Shown here piece after piece: positions 47,525 to 63,875 of a stretch of DNA of 64,000 nt. The notes beneath the pieces are model-generated. The model saw nothing but the letters and a program-made list of their open reading frames with translations, ran no database searches and was not told the DNA's origin. A program made the translations under genes and the position numbers. Source of the DNA: Congeria kusceri (taxonomy: Eukaryota > Mollusca > Bivalvia > Myida > Dreissenidae). The stretch's first letter is position 1, and every line of letters begins with the position of its first letter. The stretch covers positions 1,341,501-1,405,500 of the forward strand of contig JAPFQT010000035.1 of assembly GCA_027627225.1 (NCBI GenBank), read 5' to 3'.

Positions 47525-50248
47525 CATTTGTAACTAATTGTATCTGTACTGAAATGGTGCATTTGTTAAAATAAACTTCAGTTTATATATACGTATAGCG
47601 ATTACTAGTTTTAGTTAGTTGTTTCGCCTGAATTATTGTTAATAAAAAAAAATATGTTTATTATAAAAAAAAAGTATTACCTTTATTTTTTTAAACCTAT
47701 ATTATACCGTTTAAGACGAAATGCATATATCAATCGAACAGCGATACTTTAACGCGTAAACAATATCAAAACCACGCTGTTGTTTAGTAACATCCCATGT
47801 GGTCCGCATTTTCCTTCTTTCTCCATATGGTCCACAGGTACTTGACACAATTTGTTTGTCCTTGTATCTATAATAAAAGAAAAGGTATCCAACGATGATG
47901 TAACAGGTGTATTAAACGAGCATGTTAAACTGCTTAAAGAACGACCAAATCACTAATATATCGTTGTGGTCGCCGACAAGAAACATCCATCTACGGGTTA
48001 ACACTTTTTATTTGATGAAAATCCGTCAAATATATCCAAAATAGCTAAAAGTTTCACCAAAACGACCCCGAAATCGAAGTGTGTAAATCTCGACGTCCAA
48101 TGACTTTCATAACAGAACGTGACTCTTGGTCGATTTTTCACAGTTTATCACTAGCTAATGCTATAAACTCCACGTACGTTTGTCAGTGACAAGTTCCTCT
48201 CAAGTACCTGTGACATGGTCCGCAGATTTTCAATAATCCTTGTCCGCACTTTCCTATATAAACTATATCGGTCCGCGTTTTAGTGCGACCCGCTTGTGAT
48301 GACACAATGGTACGATGTTGATGACACGATGGTACGATGACGATGGTACGATGATGATGACACGATGGTACGATGACCATGATACGATGATGATGATGAT
48401 GACACGATGGTACGATGACAATGGCACGATGATGATGACACGATGGTACGATGACGATGACACGAGGGTACGTTGACGATGGTACAATGGTAATTTTGCA
48501 TAGAAATGTAAACCGCGATGGTACGATGACGATGGTACGATGATGATGACACGATGGTTCGATGACGATGGCACAATGGTACGATGATGATGACACGATG
48601 GTTCGGTGACGATGGCACGATGGTACGATGATGATGACACGATGCTTCGATGACGATGGCACGATGGTACGATGATGATGACACGATGGTTCGATGACGA
48701 TGGCACGATGGTACGATGACACGATGGGAAGATGGTACGATGTCGACGACACGATGGTGCGATAGTGATAACACGATGGTACGATGACGATAGCACGATG
48801 ACGATGACACAATGTTACATCTCACTATCACCATCGTTCAATCGTACCATCGTGTTATCACCATCGTACCATCGCACCATCGTTATCGTACCATCGTGTC
48901 ATCGACATCGTACCAACGTGTCATCGTACCATCGCGGTTTACATTTCTATTCAAAAATCGCGATGGCATTAACGGAACACCGTATATAATCGTGGCAATT
49001 TCTTTAAGTTTTGTCGTTGACAGAGAAACGAACACTTTTTAAGATCTCGGAGAGCAGACGATAATCTGTAAGTAAGGTGCGTAAATCAGCAGCAGAAGCA
49101 GGTAAATCGCAGTTTCTTCGCAACGCAACACAAGTCATATAGGCATATCGTGCATTCGATGTCTACGAGAAGCTTCGTGCACGTGTACCGGTCTATACGG
49201 AATTACGCACATCCGATTTTTCGATAATCGAAGAGAATCCGATCGCGCGACGTCAATGACCAGGAATGGCGTATTTATTTAAAATTAAACGGTTTTATCC
49301 GAAAATGCAAATACAGAATATTAACGAAAGTTTGTAGTTAAATTGATTACATATATATACGATCTATAGCCTATGCATCTTTTAGTTTGAGAAAAAGAAT
49401 CACTGAACAAAATTGAACATTTCGGAAACTTTTACTGTACCTCAATTTCAATCCATTGCTTTCAACAATAAAAATTCAGCAATACTGTAAGCACTTCAAT
49501 TCCATTGTCTTGTATCCATAAGCCTTAGTTTTTAACAATCATGATATTAATTTCATGTGAACCATTCTGAGCAGAAACACGGTTTACGAAATCGCAATGA
49601 CTGGTCAGGACGTTTGATTTTATTCGATTCAAAGTCTCAAAATATATTATTTATCCAACTGACACATTCATCATTCGGAATTCGTCAATGCACGATTTAT
49701 TAAACTACTGTAATAGTAATGTATTTTACTAAAAATAAAAGCAAACACGACATAATCGTTGTCACAACAAAACTGAGAGTCCAGCGAAAACGGGTTTGTT
49801 TCGTCACTGTTTTTCTGTTTATAAATTACGTCATTCGTTAGAATTGCGTCACGTATTGCGTACTTAGATTAATGTTATAATTGATAGTCTTACTATGCCG
49901 TCAAGAAACATCTTGTAGCGATATTGCGGACACCTGTATACTCCATATACCTATTACCGTGATATCCCTATTACCGGGAATTTCGACATAAATTTCGCCC
50001 ACATGCGCAAATAATCTTCTTCAAAGTCCATCCCTTTGTTAAAATTTTGCTGCTAGCTGCAGTCAACTTTGGTTTCCATTCAATAATGTTGTTTTCAAAG
50101 GTAAATAAACTCATTTAAACGTGTAAGTCTTGGAAAAGTTTGTTTTCAACAGCATTGTGAACATAAATTATCATTTACAATAAATATGTAAAGAGAATAG
50201 ATTAAAATTTTAGCAAATATGTTATATGACTGATGTTTTGTACAGTAT
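47525..50248. repeat. Array unit 6 (type 2, 2,724 bp)
   Basis: Carries both type 2 substitutions (AAATTCAGC ~49,475; CAGGACG ~49,606) and the CCTTTATTT tract. Confidence 0.95.
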
Positions 50249-52973
50249 CATTTGTAACTAATTGTATCTGTACTGAAATGGTGCATTTGTTAAAATAAAC
50301 TTCAGTTTATATATACGTATAGCGATTACTAGTTTTAGTTAGTTGTTTCGCCTGAATTATTGTTAATAAAAAAAAAATATGTTTATTATAAAAAAAAAAG
50401 TATTACTTTTTTTTTTTAAACCTATATTATACCGTTTAAGACGAAATGCATATATCAATCGAACAGCGATACTTTAACGCGTAAACAATATCAAAACCAC
50501 GCTGTTGTTTAGTAACATCCCATGTGGTCCGCATTTTCCTTCTTTCTCCATATGGTCCACAGGTACTTGACACAATTTGTTTGTCCTTGTATCTATAATA
50601 AAAGAAAAGGTATCCAACGATGATGTAACAGGTGTATTAAACGAGCATGTTAAACTGCTTAAAGAACGACCAAATCACTAATATATCGTTGTGGTCGCCG
50701 ACAAGAAACATCCATCTACGGGTTAACACTTTTTATTTGATGAAAATCCGTCAAATATATCCAAAATAGCTAAAAGTTTCACCAAAACGACCCCGAAATC
50801 GAAGTGTGTAAATCTCGACGTCCAATGACTTTCATAACAGAACGTGACTCTTGGTCGATTTTTCACAGTTTATCACTAGCTAATGCTATAAACTCCACGT
50901 ACGTTTGTCAGTGACAAGTTCCTCTCAAGTACCTGTGACATGGTCCGCAGATTTTCAATAATCCTTGTCCGCACTTTCCTATATAAACTATATCGGTCCG
51001 CGTTTTAGTGCGACCCGCTTGTGATGACACAATGGTACGATGTTGATGACACGATGGTACGATGACGATGGTACGATGATGATGACACGATGGTACGATG
51101 ACCATGATACGATGATGATGATGATGACACGATGGTACGATGACAATGGCACGATGATGATGACACGATGGTACGATGACGATGACACGAGGGTACGTTG
51201 ACGATGGTACAATGGTAATTTTGCATAGAAATGTAAACCGCGATGGTACGATGACGATGGTACGATGATGATGACACGATGGTTCGATGACGATGGCACA
51301 ATGGTACGATGATGATGACACGATGGTTCGGTGACGATGGCACGATGGTACGATGATGATGACACGATGCTTCGATGACGATGGCACGATGGTACGATGA
51401 TGATGACACGATGGTTCGATGACGATGGCACGATGGTACGATGACACGATGGGAAGATGGTACGATGTCGACGACACGATGGTGCGATAGTGATAACACG
51501 ATGGTACGATGACGATAGCACGATGACGATGACACAATGTTACATCTCACTATCACCATCGTTCAATCGTACCATCGTGTTATCACCATCGTACCATCGC
51601 ACCATCGTTATCGTACCATCGTGTCATCGACATCGTACCAACGTGTCATCGTACCATCGCGGTTTACATTTCTATTCAAAAATCGCGATGGCATTAACGG
51701 AACACCGTATATAATCGTGGCAATTTCTTTAAGTTTTGTCGTTGACAGAGAAACGAACACTTTTTAAGATCTCGGAGAGCAGACGATAATCTGTAAGTAA
51801 GGTGCGTAAATCAGCAGCAGAAGCAGGTAAATCGCAGTTTCTTCGCAACGCAACACAAGTCATATAGGCATATCGTGCATTCGATGTCTACGAGAAGCTT
51901 CGTGCACGTGTACCGGTCTATACGGAATTACGCACATCCGATTTTTCGATAATCGAAGAGAATCCGATCGCGCGACGTCAATGACCAGGAATGGCGTATT
52001 TATTTAAAATTAAACGGTTTTATCCGAAAATGCAAATACAGAATATTAACGAAAGTTTGTAGTTAAATTGATTACATATATATACGATCTATAGCCTATG
52101 CATCTTTTAGTTTGAGAAAAAGAATCACTGAACAAAATTGAACATTTCGGAAACTTTTACTGTACCTCAATTTCAATCCATTGCTTTCAACAATAAAAAT
52201 CCAGCAATACTGTAAGCACTTCAATTCCATTGTCTTGTATCCATAAGCCTTAGTTTTTAACAATCATAATATTAATTTCATGTGAACCATTCTGAGCAGA
52301 AACACGGTTTACGAAATCGCAATGACTGGTCAGAACGTTTGATTTTATTCGATTCAAAGTCTCAAAATATATTATTTATCCAACTGACACATTCATCATT
52401 CGGAATTCGTCAATGCACGATTTATTAAACTACTGTAATAGTAATGTATTTTACTAAAAATAAAAGCAAACACGACATAATCGTTGTCACAACAAAACTG
52501 AGAGTCCAGCGAAAACGGGTTTGTTTCGTCACTGTTTTTCTGTTTATAAATTACGTCATTCGTTAGAATTGCGTCACGTATTGCGTACTTAGATTAATGT
52601 TATAATTGATAGTCTTACTATGCCGTCAAGAAACATCTTGTAGCGATATTGCGGACACCTGTATACTCCATATACCTATTACCGTGATATCCCTATTACC
52701 GGGAATTTCGACATAAATTTCGCCCACATGCGCAAATAATCTTCTTCAAAGTCCATCCCTTTGTTAAAATTTTGCTGCTAGCTGCAGTCAACTTTGGTTT
52801 CCATTCAATAATGTTGTTTTCAAAGGTAAATAAACTCATTTAAACGTGTAAGTCTTGGAAAAGTTTGTTTTCAACAGCATTGTGAACATAAATTATCATT
52901 TACAATAAATATGTAAAGAGAATAGATTAAAATTTTAGCAAATATGTTATATGACTGATGTTTTGTACAGTAG
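50249..52973. repeat. Array unit 7 (type 3, 2,725 bp)
   Basis: Carries the type 3 CATAATATT (~52,266) and the CAGTAG right end. Confidence 0.95.
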
Positions 52974-55698
52974 CATTTGTAACTAATTGTATCTGTACTG
53001 AAATGGTGCATTTGTTAAAATAAACTTCAGTTTATATATACGTATAGCGATTACTAGTTTTAGTTAGTTGTTTCGCCTGAATTATTGTTAATAAAAAAAA
53101 AATATGTTTATTATAAAAAAAAAAGTATTACTTTTTTTTTTTAAACCTATATTATACCGTTTAAGACGAAATGCATATATCAATCGAACAGCGATACTTT
53201 AACGCGTAAACAATATCAAAACCACGCTGTTGTTTAGTAACATCCCATGTGGTCCGCATTTTCCTTCTTTCTCCATATGGTCCACAGGTACTTGACACAA
53301 TTTGTTTGTCCTTGTATCTATAATAAAAGAAAAGGTATCCAACGATGATGTAACAGGTGTATTAAACGAGCATGTTAAACTGCTTAAAGAACGACCAAAT
53401 CACTAATATATCGTTGTGGTCGCCGACAAGAAACATCCATCTACGGGTTAACACTTTTTATTTGATGAAAATCCGTCAAATATATCCAAAATAGCTAAAA
53501 GTTTCACCAAAACGACCCCGAAATCGAAGTGTGTAAATCTCGACGTCCAATGACTTTCATAACAGAACGTGACTCTTGGTCGATTTTTCACAGTTTATCA
53601 CTAGCTAATGCTATAAACTCCACGTACGTTTGTCAGTGACAAGTTCCTCTCAAGTACCTGTGACATGGTCCGCAGATTTTCAATAATCCTTGTCCGCACT
53701 TTCCTATATAAACTATATCGGTCCGCGTTTTAGTGCGACCCGCTTGTGATGACACAATGGTACGATGTTGATGACACGATGGTACGATGACGATGGTACG
53801 ATGATGATGACACGATGGTACGATGACCATGATACGATGATGATGATGATGACACGATGGTACGATGACAATGGCACGATGATGATGACACGATGGTACG
53901 ATGACGATGACACGAGGGTACGTTGACGATGGTACAATGGTAATTTTGCATAGAAATGTAAACCGCGATGGTACGATGACGATGGTACGATGATGATGAC
54001 ACGATGGTTCGATGACGATGGCACAATGGTACGATGATGATGACACGATGGTTCGGTGACGATGGCACGATGGTACGATGATGATGACACGATGCTTCGA
54101 TGACGATGGCACGATGGTACGATGATGATGACACGATGGTTCGATGACGATGGCACGATGGTACGATGACACGATGGGAAGATGGTACGATGTCGACGAC
54201 ACGATGGTGCGATAGTGATAACACGATGGTACGATGACGATAGCACGATGACGATGACACAATGTTACATCTCACTATCACCATCGTTCAATCGTACCAT
54301 CGTGTTATCACCATCGTACCATCGCACCATCGTTATCGTACCATCGTGTCATCGACATCGTACCAACGTGTCATCGTACCATCGCGGTTTACATTTCTAT
54401 TCAAAAATCGCGATGGCATTAACGGAACACCGTATATAATCGTGGCAATTTCTTTAAGTTTTGTCGTTGACAGAGAAACGAACACTTTTTAAGATCTCGG
54501 AGAGCAGACGATAATCTGTAAGTAAGGTGCGTAAATCAGCAGCAGAAGCAGGTAAATCGCAGTTTCTTCGCAAAGCAACACAAGTCATATAGGCATATCG
54601 TGCATTCGATGTCTACGAGAAGCTTCGTGCACGTGTACCGGTCTATACGGAATTACGCACATCCGATTTTTCGATAATCGAAGAGAATCCGATCGCGCGA
54701 CGTCAATGACCAGGAATGGCGTATTTATTTAAAATTAAACGGTTTTATCCGAAAATGCAAATACAGAATATTAACGAAAGTTTGTAGTTAAATTGATTAC
54801 ATATATATACGATCTATAGCCTATGCATCTTTTAGTTTGAGAAAAAGAATCACTGAACAAAATTGAACATTTCGGAAACTTTTACTGTACCTCAATTTCA
54901 ATCCATTGCTTTCAACAATAAAAATCCAGCAATACTGTAAGCACTTCAATTCCATTGTCTTGTATCCATAAGCCTTAGTTTTTAACAATCATGATATTAA
55001 TTTCATGTGAACCATTCTGAGCAGAAACACGGTTTACGAAATCGCAAAGACTGGTCAGAACGTTTGATTTTATTCGATTCAAAGTCTCAAAATATATTAT
55101 TTATCCAACTGACACATTCATCATTCGGAATTCGTCAATGCACGATTTATTAAACTACTGTAATAGTAATGTATTTTACTAAAAATAAAAGCAAACACGA
55201 CATAATCGTTGTCACAACAAAACTGAGAGTCCAGCGAAAACGGGTTTGTTTCGTCACTGTTTTTCTGTTTATAAATTACGTCATTCGTTAGAATTGCGTC
55301 ACGTATTGCGTACTTAGATTAATGTTATAATTGATAGTCTTACTATACCGTCAAGAAACATCTTGTAGCGATATTGCGGACACCTGTATACTCCATATAC
55401 CTATTACCGTGATATCCCAATTACCGGGAATTTCGACATAAATTTCGCCCACATGCGCAAATAATCTTCTTCAAAGTCCATCCCTTTGTTAAAATTTTGC
55501 TGCTAGCTGCAGTCAACTTTGGTTTCCATTCAATAATGTTGTTTTCAAAGGTAAATAAACTCATTTAAACGTGTAAGTCTTGGAAAAGTTTGTTTTCAAC
55601 AGCATTGTGAACATAAATTATCATTTACAATAAATATGTAAAGAGAATAGATTAAAATTTTAGCAAATATGTTATATGACTGATGTTTTGTACAGTAT
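52974..55698. repeat. Array unit 8 (type 4, 2,725 bp)
   Basis: Carries all four type 4 substitutions. Unlike unit 4 it has CGCGATGG after the inverted-repeat block. Confidence 0.95.
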
Positions 55699-58424
55699 CA
55701 TTTGTAACTAATTGTATCTGTACTGAAATGGTGCATTTGTTAAAATAAACTTCAGTTTATATATACGTATAGCGATTACTAGTTTTAGTTAGTTGTTTCG
55801 CCTGAATTATTGTTAATAAAAAAAAATATGTTTATTATAAAAAAAAAGTATTACCTTTTTTTTTTTAAACCTATATTATACCGTTTAAGACGAAATGCAT
55901 ATATCAATCGAACAGCGATACTTTAACGCGTAAACAATATCAAAACCATGCTGTTGTTTAGTAACATCCCATGTGGTCCGCATTTTCCTTCTTTCTCCAT
56001 ATGGTCCACAGGTACTTGACACAATTTGTTTGTCCTTGTATCTATAATAAAAGAAAAGGTATCCAACGATGATGTAACAGGTGTATTAAACGAGCATGTT
56101 AAACTGCTTAAAGAACGACCAAATCACTAATATATCGTTGTGGTCGCCGACAAGAAACATCCATCTACGGGTTAACACTTTTTATTTGATGAAAATCAGT
56201 CAAAAATAACCAAAAAATGGTTAAAAGTTTCACCAAAACGACCCCGAAATCGAAGTGTGTAAATCTCGACGTCCAATGACTTTCATAACAGAACGTGACT
56301 CTTGGTCGATTTTTCACAGTTTATCACTAGCTAATGCTATAAACTCCACGTACGTTTGTCAGTGACAAGTTCCTCTCAAGTACCTGTGACATGGTCCGCA
56401 GATTTTCAATAATCCTTGTCCGCACTTTCCTATATAAACTATATCGGTCCGCGTTTTAGTGCGACCCGCTTGTGATGACACAATGGTACGATGTTGATGA
56501 CACGATGGTACGATGACGATGGTACGATGATGATGACACGATGGTACGATGACCATGATACGATGATGATGATGATGACACGATGGTACGATGACAATGG
56601 CACGATGATGATGACACGATGGTACGATGACGATGACACGAGGGTACGTTGACGATGGTACAATGGTAATTTTGCATAGAAATGTAAACCGCGATGGTAC
56701 GATGACGATGGTACGATGATGATGACACGATGGTTCGATGACGATGGCACAATGGTACGATGATGATGACACGATGGTTCGGTGACGATGGCACGATGGT
56801 ACGATGATGATGACACGATGGTTCGATGACGATGGCACGATGGTACGATGATGATGACACGATGGTTCGATGACGATGGCACGATGGTACGATGACACGA
56901 TGGGAAGATGGTACGATGTCGACGACACGATGGTGCGATAGTGATAACACGATGGTACGATGACGATAGCACGATGACGATGACACAATGTTACATCTCA
57001 CTATCACCATCGTTCAATCGTACCATCGTGTTATCACCATCGTACCATCGCACCATCGTTATCGTACCATCGTGTCATCGACATCGTACCAACGTGTCAT
57101 CGTACCATCGCGGTTTACATTTCTATTCAAAAATCTCGATGGCATTAACGGAACACCGTATATAATCGTGGCAATTTCTTTAAGTTTTGTCGTTGACAGA
57201 GAAACGAACACTTTTTAAGATCTCGGAGAGCAGACGATAATCTGTAAGTAAGGTGCGTAAATCAGCAGCAGAAGCAGGTAAGTCGCAGTTTCTTCGCAAC
57301 GCAACACAAGTCATATAGGCATATCGTACATTCGATGTCTACGAGAAGCTTCGTGCACGTGTACCGGTCTATACGGAATTACGCACATCCGATTTTTCGA
57401 TAATCGAAGAGAATCCGATCGCGCGACGTCAATGACCAGGAATGGCGTATTTATTTAAAATTAAACGGTTTTATCCGAAAATGCAAATACAGAATATTAA
57501 CGAAAGTTTGTAGTTAAATTGATTACATATATATACGATCTATAGCCTATGCATCTTTTAGTTTGAGAAAAAGAATCACTGAACAAAATTGAACATTTCG
57601 GAAACTTTTACTGTACCTCAATTTCAATCCATTGCTTTCAACAATAAAAATCCAACAATACTGTAAGCACTTCAATTCCATTGTCTTGTATCCATAAGCC
57701 TTAGTTTTTAACAATCATGATATTAATTTCATGTGAACCATTCTGAGCAGAAACACGGTTTACGAAATCGCAATGACTGGTCAGAACGTTTGATTTTATT
57801 CGATTCAAAGTCTCAAAATATATTATTTATCCAACTGACACATTCATCATTCGGAATTCGTCAATGCACGATTTATTAAACTACTGTAATAGTAATGTAT
57901 TTTACTAAAAATAAAAGCAAACACGACATAATCGTTGTCACAACAAAACTGAGAGTCCAGCGAAAACGGGTTTGTTTCGTCACTGTTTTTCTGTTTATAA
58001 ATTACGTCATTCGTTAGAATTGCGTCACGTATTGCGTACTTAGATTAATGTTATAATTGATAGTCTTACTATGCCGTCAAGAAACATCTTGTAGCGATAT
58101 TGCGGACACCTGTATACTCCATATACCTATTACCGTGATATCCCTATTACCGGGAATTTCGACATAAATTTCGCCCACATGCGCAAATAATCTTCTTCAA
58201 AGTCCATCCCTTTGTTAAAATTTTGCTGCTAGCTGCAGTCAACTTTGGTTTCCATTCAATAATGTTGTTTTCAAAGGTAAATAAACTCATTTAAACGTGT
58301 AAGTCTTGGAAAAGTTTGTTTTCAACAGCATTGTGAACATAAATTATCATTTACAATAAATATGTAAAGAGAATAGATTAAAATTTTAGCAAATATGTTA
58401 TATGACTGATGTTTTGTACAGTAG
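55699..58424. repeat. Array unit 9 (type 5, 2,726 bp)
   Basis: Type 5 signature, shared with unit 11: a clustered change at 56,198-56,222 (CAGTCAAAAATAACC), ACCATGCTG (~55,946), CTCGATGG (57,136), CGTACATTCG (~57,326), ATCCAACAA (~57,651). Private to unit 9: GATGGTTCG where others have GATGCTTCG (~56,816) and GTAAGTCGC (~57,278). Confidence 0.95.
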
Positions 58425-61149
58425 CATTTGTAACTAATTGTATCTGTACTGAAATGGTGCATTTGTTAAAATAAACTTCAGTTTATATATACGTATAGCG
58501 ATTACTAGTTTTAGTTAGTTGTTTCGCCTGAATTATTGTTAATAAAAAAAAAATATGTTTATTATAAAAAAAAAAGTATTACTTTTTTTTTTTAAACCTA
58601 TATTATACCGTTTAAGACGAAATGCATATATCAATCGAACAGCGATACTTTAACGCGTAAACAATATCAAAACCACGCTGTTGTTTAGTAACATCCCATG
58701 TGGTCCGCATTTTCCTTCTTTCTCCATATGGTCCACAGGTACTTGACACAATTTGTTTGTCCTTGTATCTATAATAAAAGAAAAGGTATCCAACGATGAT
58801 GTAACAGGTGTATTAAACGAGCATGTTAAACTGCTTAAAGAACGACCAAATCACTAATATATCGTTGTGGTCGCCGACAAGAAACATCCATCTACGGGTT
58901 AACACTTTTTATTTGATGAAAATCCGTCAAATATATCCAAAATAGCTAAAAGTTTCACCAAAACGACCCCGAAATCGAAGTGTGTAAATCTCGACGTCCA
59001 ATGACTTTCATAACAGAACGTGACTCTTGGTCGATTTTTCACAGTTTATCACTAGCTAATGCTATAAACTCCACGTACGTTTGTCAGTGACAAGTTCCTC
59101 TCAAGTACCTGTGACATGGTCCGCAGATTTTCAATAATCCTTGTCCGCACCTTCCTATATAAACTATATCGGTCCGCGTTTTAGTGCGACCCGCTTGTGA
59201 TGACACAATGGTACGATGTTGATGACACGATGGTACGATGACGATGGTACGATGATGATGACACGATGGTACGATGACCATGATACGATGATGATGATGA
59301 TGACACGATGGTACGATGACAATGGCACGATGATGATGACACGATGGTACGATGACGATGACACGAGGGTACGTTGACGATGGTACAATGGTAATTTTGC
59401 ATAGAAATGTAAACCGCGATGGTACGATGACGATGGTACGATGATGATGACACGATGGTTCGATGACGATGGCACAATGGTACGATGATGATGACACGAT
59501 GGTTCGGTGACGATGGCACGATGGTACGATGATGATGACACGATGCTTCGATGACGATGGCACGATGGTACGATGATGATGACACGATGGTTCGATGACG
59601 ATGGCACGATGGTACGATGACACGATGGGAAGATGGTACGATGTCGACGACACGATGGTGCGATAGTGATAACACGATGGTACGATGACGATAGCACGAT
59701 GACGATGACACAATGTTACATCTCACTATCACCATCGTTCAATCGTACCATCGTGTTATCACCATCGTACCATCGCACCATCGTTATCGTACCATCGTGT
59801 CATCGACATCGTACCAACGTGTCATCGTACCATCGCGGTTTACATTTCTATTCAAAAATCGCGATGGCATTAACGGAACACCGTATATAATCGTGGCAAT
59901 TTCTTTAAGTTTTGTCGTTGACAGAGAAACGAACACTTTTTAAGATCTCGGAGAGCAGACGATAATCTGTAAGTAAGGTGCGTAAATCAGCAGCAGAAGC
60001 AGGTAAATCGCAGTTTCTTCGCAAAGCAACACAAGTCATATAGGCATATCGTGCATTCGATGTCTACGAGAAGCTTCGTGCACGTGTACCGGTCTATACG
60101 GAATTACGCACATCCGATTTTTCGATAATCGAAGAGAATCCGATCGCGCGACGTCAATGACCAGGAATGGCGTATTTATTTAAAATTAAACGGTTTTATC
60201 CGAAAATGCAAATACAGAATATTAACGAAAGTTTGTAGTTAAATTGATTACATATATATACGATCTATAGCCTATGCATCTTTTAGTTTGAGAAAAAGAA
60301 TCACTGAACAAAATTGAACATTTCGGAAACTTTTACTGTACCTCAATTTCAATCCATTGCTTTCAACAATAAAAATCCAGCAATACTGTAAGCACTTCAA
60401 TTCCATTGTCTTGTATCCATAAGCCTTAGTTTTTAACAATCATGATATTAATTTCATGTGAACCATTCTGAGCAGAAACACGGTTTACGAAATCGCAAAG
60501 ACTGGTCAGAACGTTTGATTTTATTCGATTCAAAGTCTCAAAATATATTATTTATCCAACTGACACATTCATCATTCGGAATTCGTCAATGCACGATTTA
60601 TTAAACTACTGTAATAGTAATGTATTTTACTAAAAATAAAAGCAAACACGACATAATCGTTGTCACAACAAAACTGAGAGTCCAGCGAAAACGGGTTTGT
60701 TTCGTCACTGTTTTTCTGTTTATAAATTACGTCATTCGTTAGAATTGCGTCACGTATTGCGTACTTAGATTAATGTTATAATTGATAGTCTTACTATACC
60801 GTCAAGAAACATCTTGTAGCGATATTGCGGACACCTGTATACTCCATATACCTATTACCGTGATATCCCAATTACCGGGAATTTCGACATAAATTTCGCC
60901 CACATGCGCAAATAATCTTCTTCAAAGTCCATCCCTTTGTTAAAATTTTGCTGCTAGCTGCAGTCAACTTTGGTTTCCATTCAATAATGTTGTTTTCAAA
61001 GGTAAATAAACTCATTTAAACGTGTAAGTCTTGGAAAAGTTTGTTTTCAACAGCATTGTGAACATAAATTATCATTTACAATAAATATGTAAAGAGAATA
61101 GATTAAAATTTTAGCAAATATGTTATATGACTGATGTTTTGTACAGTAT
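58425..61149. repeat. Array unit 10 (type 4, 2,725 bp)
   Basis: Carries the four type 4 substitutions. A private CACCTTCC replaces CACTTTCC near 59,148. Confidence 0.95.
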
Positions 61150-63875
61150 CATTTGTAACTAATTGTATCTGTACTGAAATGGTGCATTTGTTAAAATAAA
61201 CTTCAGTTTATATATACGTATAGCGATTACTAGTTTTAGTTAGTTGTTTCGCCTGAATTATTGTTAATAAAAAAAAATATGTTTATTATAAAAAAAAAGT
61301 ATTACCTTTTTTTTTTTAAACCTATATTATACCGTTTAAGACGAAATGCATATATCAATCGAACAGCGATACTTTAACGCGTAAACAATATCAAAACCAT
61401 GCTGTTGTTTAGTAACATCCCATGTGGTCCGCATTTTCCTTCTTTCTCCATATGGTCCACAGGTACTTGACACAATTTGTTTGTCCTTGTATCTATAATA
61501 AAAGAAAAGGTATCCAACGATGATGTAACAGGTGTATTAAACGAGCATGTTAAACTGCTTAAAGAACGACCAAATCACTAATATATCGTTGTGGTCGCCG
61601 ACAAGAAACATCCATCTACGGGTTAACACTTTTTATTTGATGAAAATCAGTCAAAAATAACCAAAAAATGGTTAAAAGTTTCACCAAAACGACCCCGAAA
61701 TCGAAGTGTGTAAATCTCGACGTCCAATGACTTTCATAACAGAACGTGACTCTTGGTCGATTTTTCACAGTTTATCACTAGCTAATGCTATAAACTCCAC
61801 GTACGTTTGTCAGTGACAAGTTCCTCTCAAGTACCTGTGACATGGTCCGCAGATTTTCAATAATCCTTGTCCGCACTTTCCTATATAAACTATATCGGTC
61901 CGCGTTTTAGTGCGACCCGCTTGTGATGACACAATGGTACGATGTTGATGACACGATGGTACGATGACGATGGTACGATGATGATGACACGATGGTACGA
62001 TGACCATGATACGATGATGATGATGATGACACGATGGTACGATGACAATGGCACGATGATGATGACACGATGGTACGATGACGATGACACGAGGGTACGT
62101 TGACGATGGTACAATGGTAATTTTGCATAGAAATGTAAACCGCGATGGTACGATGACGATGGTACGATGATGATGACACGATGGTTCGATGACGATGGCA
62201 CAATGGTACGATGATGATGACACGATGGTTCGGTGACGATGGCACGATGGTACGATGATGATGACACGATGCTTCGATGACGATGGCACGATGGTACGAT
62301 GATGATGACACGATGGTTCGATGACGATGGCACGATGGTACGATGACACGATGGGAAGATGGTACGATGTCGACGACACGATGGTGCGATAGTGATAACA
62401 CGATGGTACGATGACGATAGCACGATGACGATGACACAATGTTACATCTCACTATCACCATCGTTCAATCGTACCATCGTGTTATCACCATCGTACCATC
62501 GCACCATCGTTATCGTACCATCGTGTCATCGACATCGTACCAACGTGTCATCGTACCATCGCGGTTTACATTTCTATTCAAAAATCTCGATGGCATTAAC
62601 GGAACACCGTATATAATCGTGGCAATTTCTTTAAGTTTTGTCGTTGACAGAGAAACGAACACTTTTTAAGATCTCGGAGAGCAGACGATAATCTGTAAGT
62701 AAGGTGCGTAAATCAGCAGCAGAAGCAGGTAAATCGCAGTTTCTTCGCAACGCAACACAAGTCATATAGGCATATCGTACATTCGATGTCTACGAGAAGC
62801 TTCGTGCACGTGTACCGGTCTATACGGAATTACGCACATCCGATTTTTCGATAATCGAAGAGAATCCGATCGCGCGACGTCAATGACCAGGAATGGCGTA
62901 TTTATTTAAAATTAAACGGTTTTATCCGAAAATGCAAATACAGAATATTAACGAAAGTTTGTAGTTAAATTGATTACATATATATACGATCTATAGCCTA
63001 TGCATCTTTTAGTTTGAGAAAAAGAATCACTGAACAAAATTGAACATTTCGGAAACTTTTACTGTACCTCAATTTCAATCCATTGCTTTCAACAATAAAA
63101 ATCCAACAATACTGTAAGCACTTCAATTCCATTGTCTTGTATCCATAAGCCTTAGTTTTTAACAATCATGATATTAATTTCATGTGAACCATTCTGAGCA
63201 GAAACACGGTTTACGAAATCGCAATGACTGGTCAGAACGTTTGATTTTATTCGATTCAAAGTCTCAAAATATATTATTTATCCAACTGACACATTCATCA
63301 TTCGGAATTCGTCAATGCACGATTTATTAAACTACTGTAATAGTAATGTATTTTACTAAAAATAAAAGCAAACACGACATAATCGTTGTCACAACAAAAC
63401 TGAGAGTCCAGCGAAAACGGGTTTGTTTCGTCACTGTTTTTCTGTTTATATATTACGTCATTCGTTAGAATTGCGTCACGTATTGCGTACTTAGATTAAT
63501 GTTATAATTGATAGTCTTACTATGCCGTCAAGAAACATCTTGTAGCGATATTGCGGACACCTGTATACTCCATATACCTATTACCGTGATATCCCTATTA
63601 CCGGGAATTTCGACATAAATTTCGCCCACATGCGCAAATAATCTTCTTCAAAGTCCATCCCTTTGTTAAAATTTTGCTGCTAGCTGCAGTCAACTTTGGT
63701 TTCCATTCAATAATGTTGTTTTCAAAGGTAAATAAACTCATTTAAACGTGTAAGTCTTGGAAAAGTTTGTTTTCAACAGCATTGTGAACATAAATTATCA
63801 TTTACAATAAATATGTAAAGAGAATGGATTAAAATTTTAGCAAATATGTTATATGACTGATGTTTTGTACAGTAT
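61150..63875. repeat. Array unit 11 (type 5, 2,726 bp, right edge)
   Basis: Carries the type 5 signature, including the clustered change at 61,649-61,673. Private changes near its right end: TTATATATTACG (~63,448) and GAATGGATT (~63,823). This last unit has more private changes, as edge units often do. Confidence 0.95.
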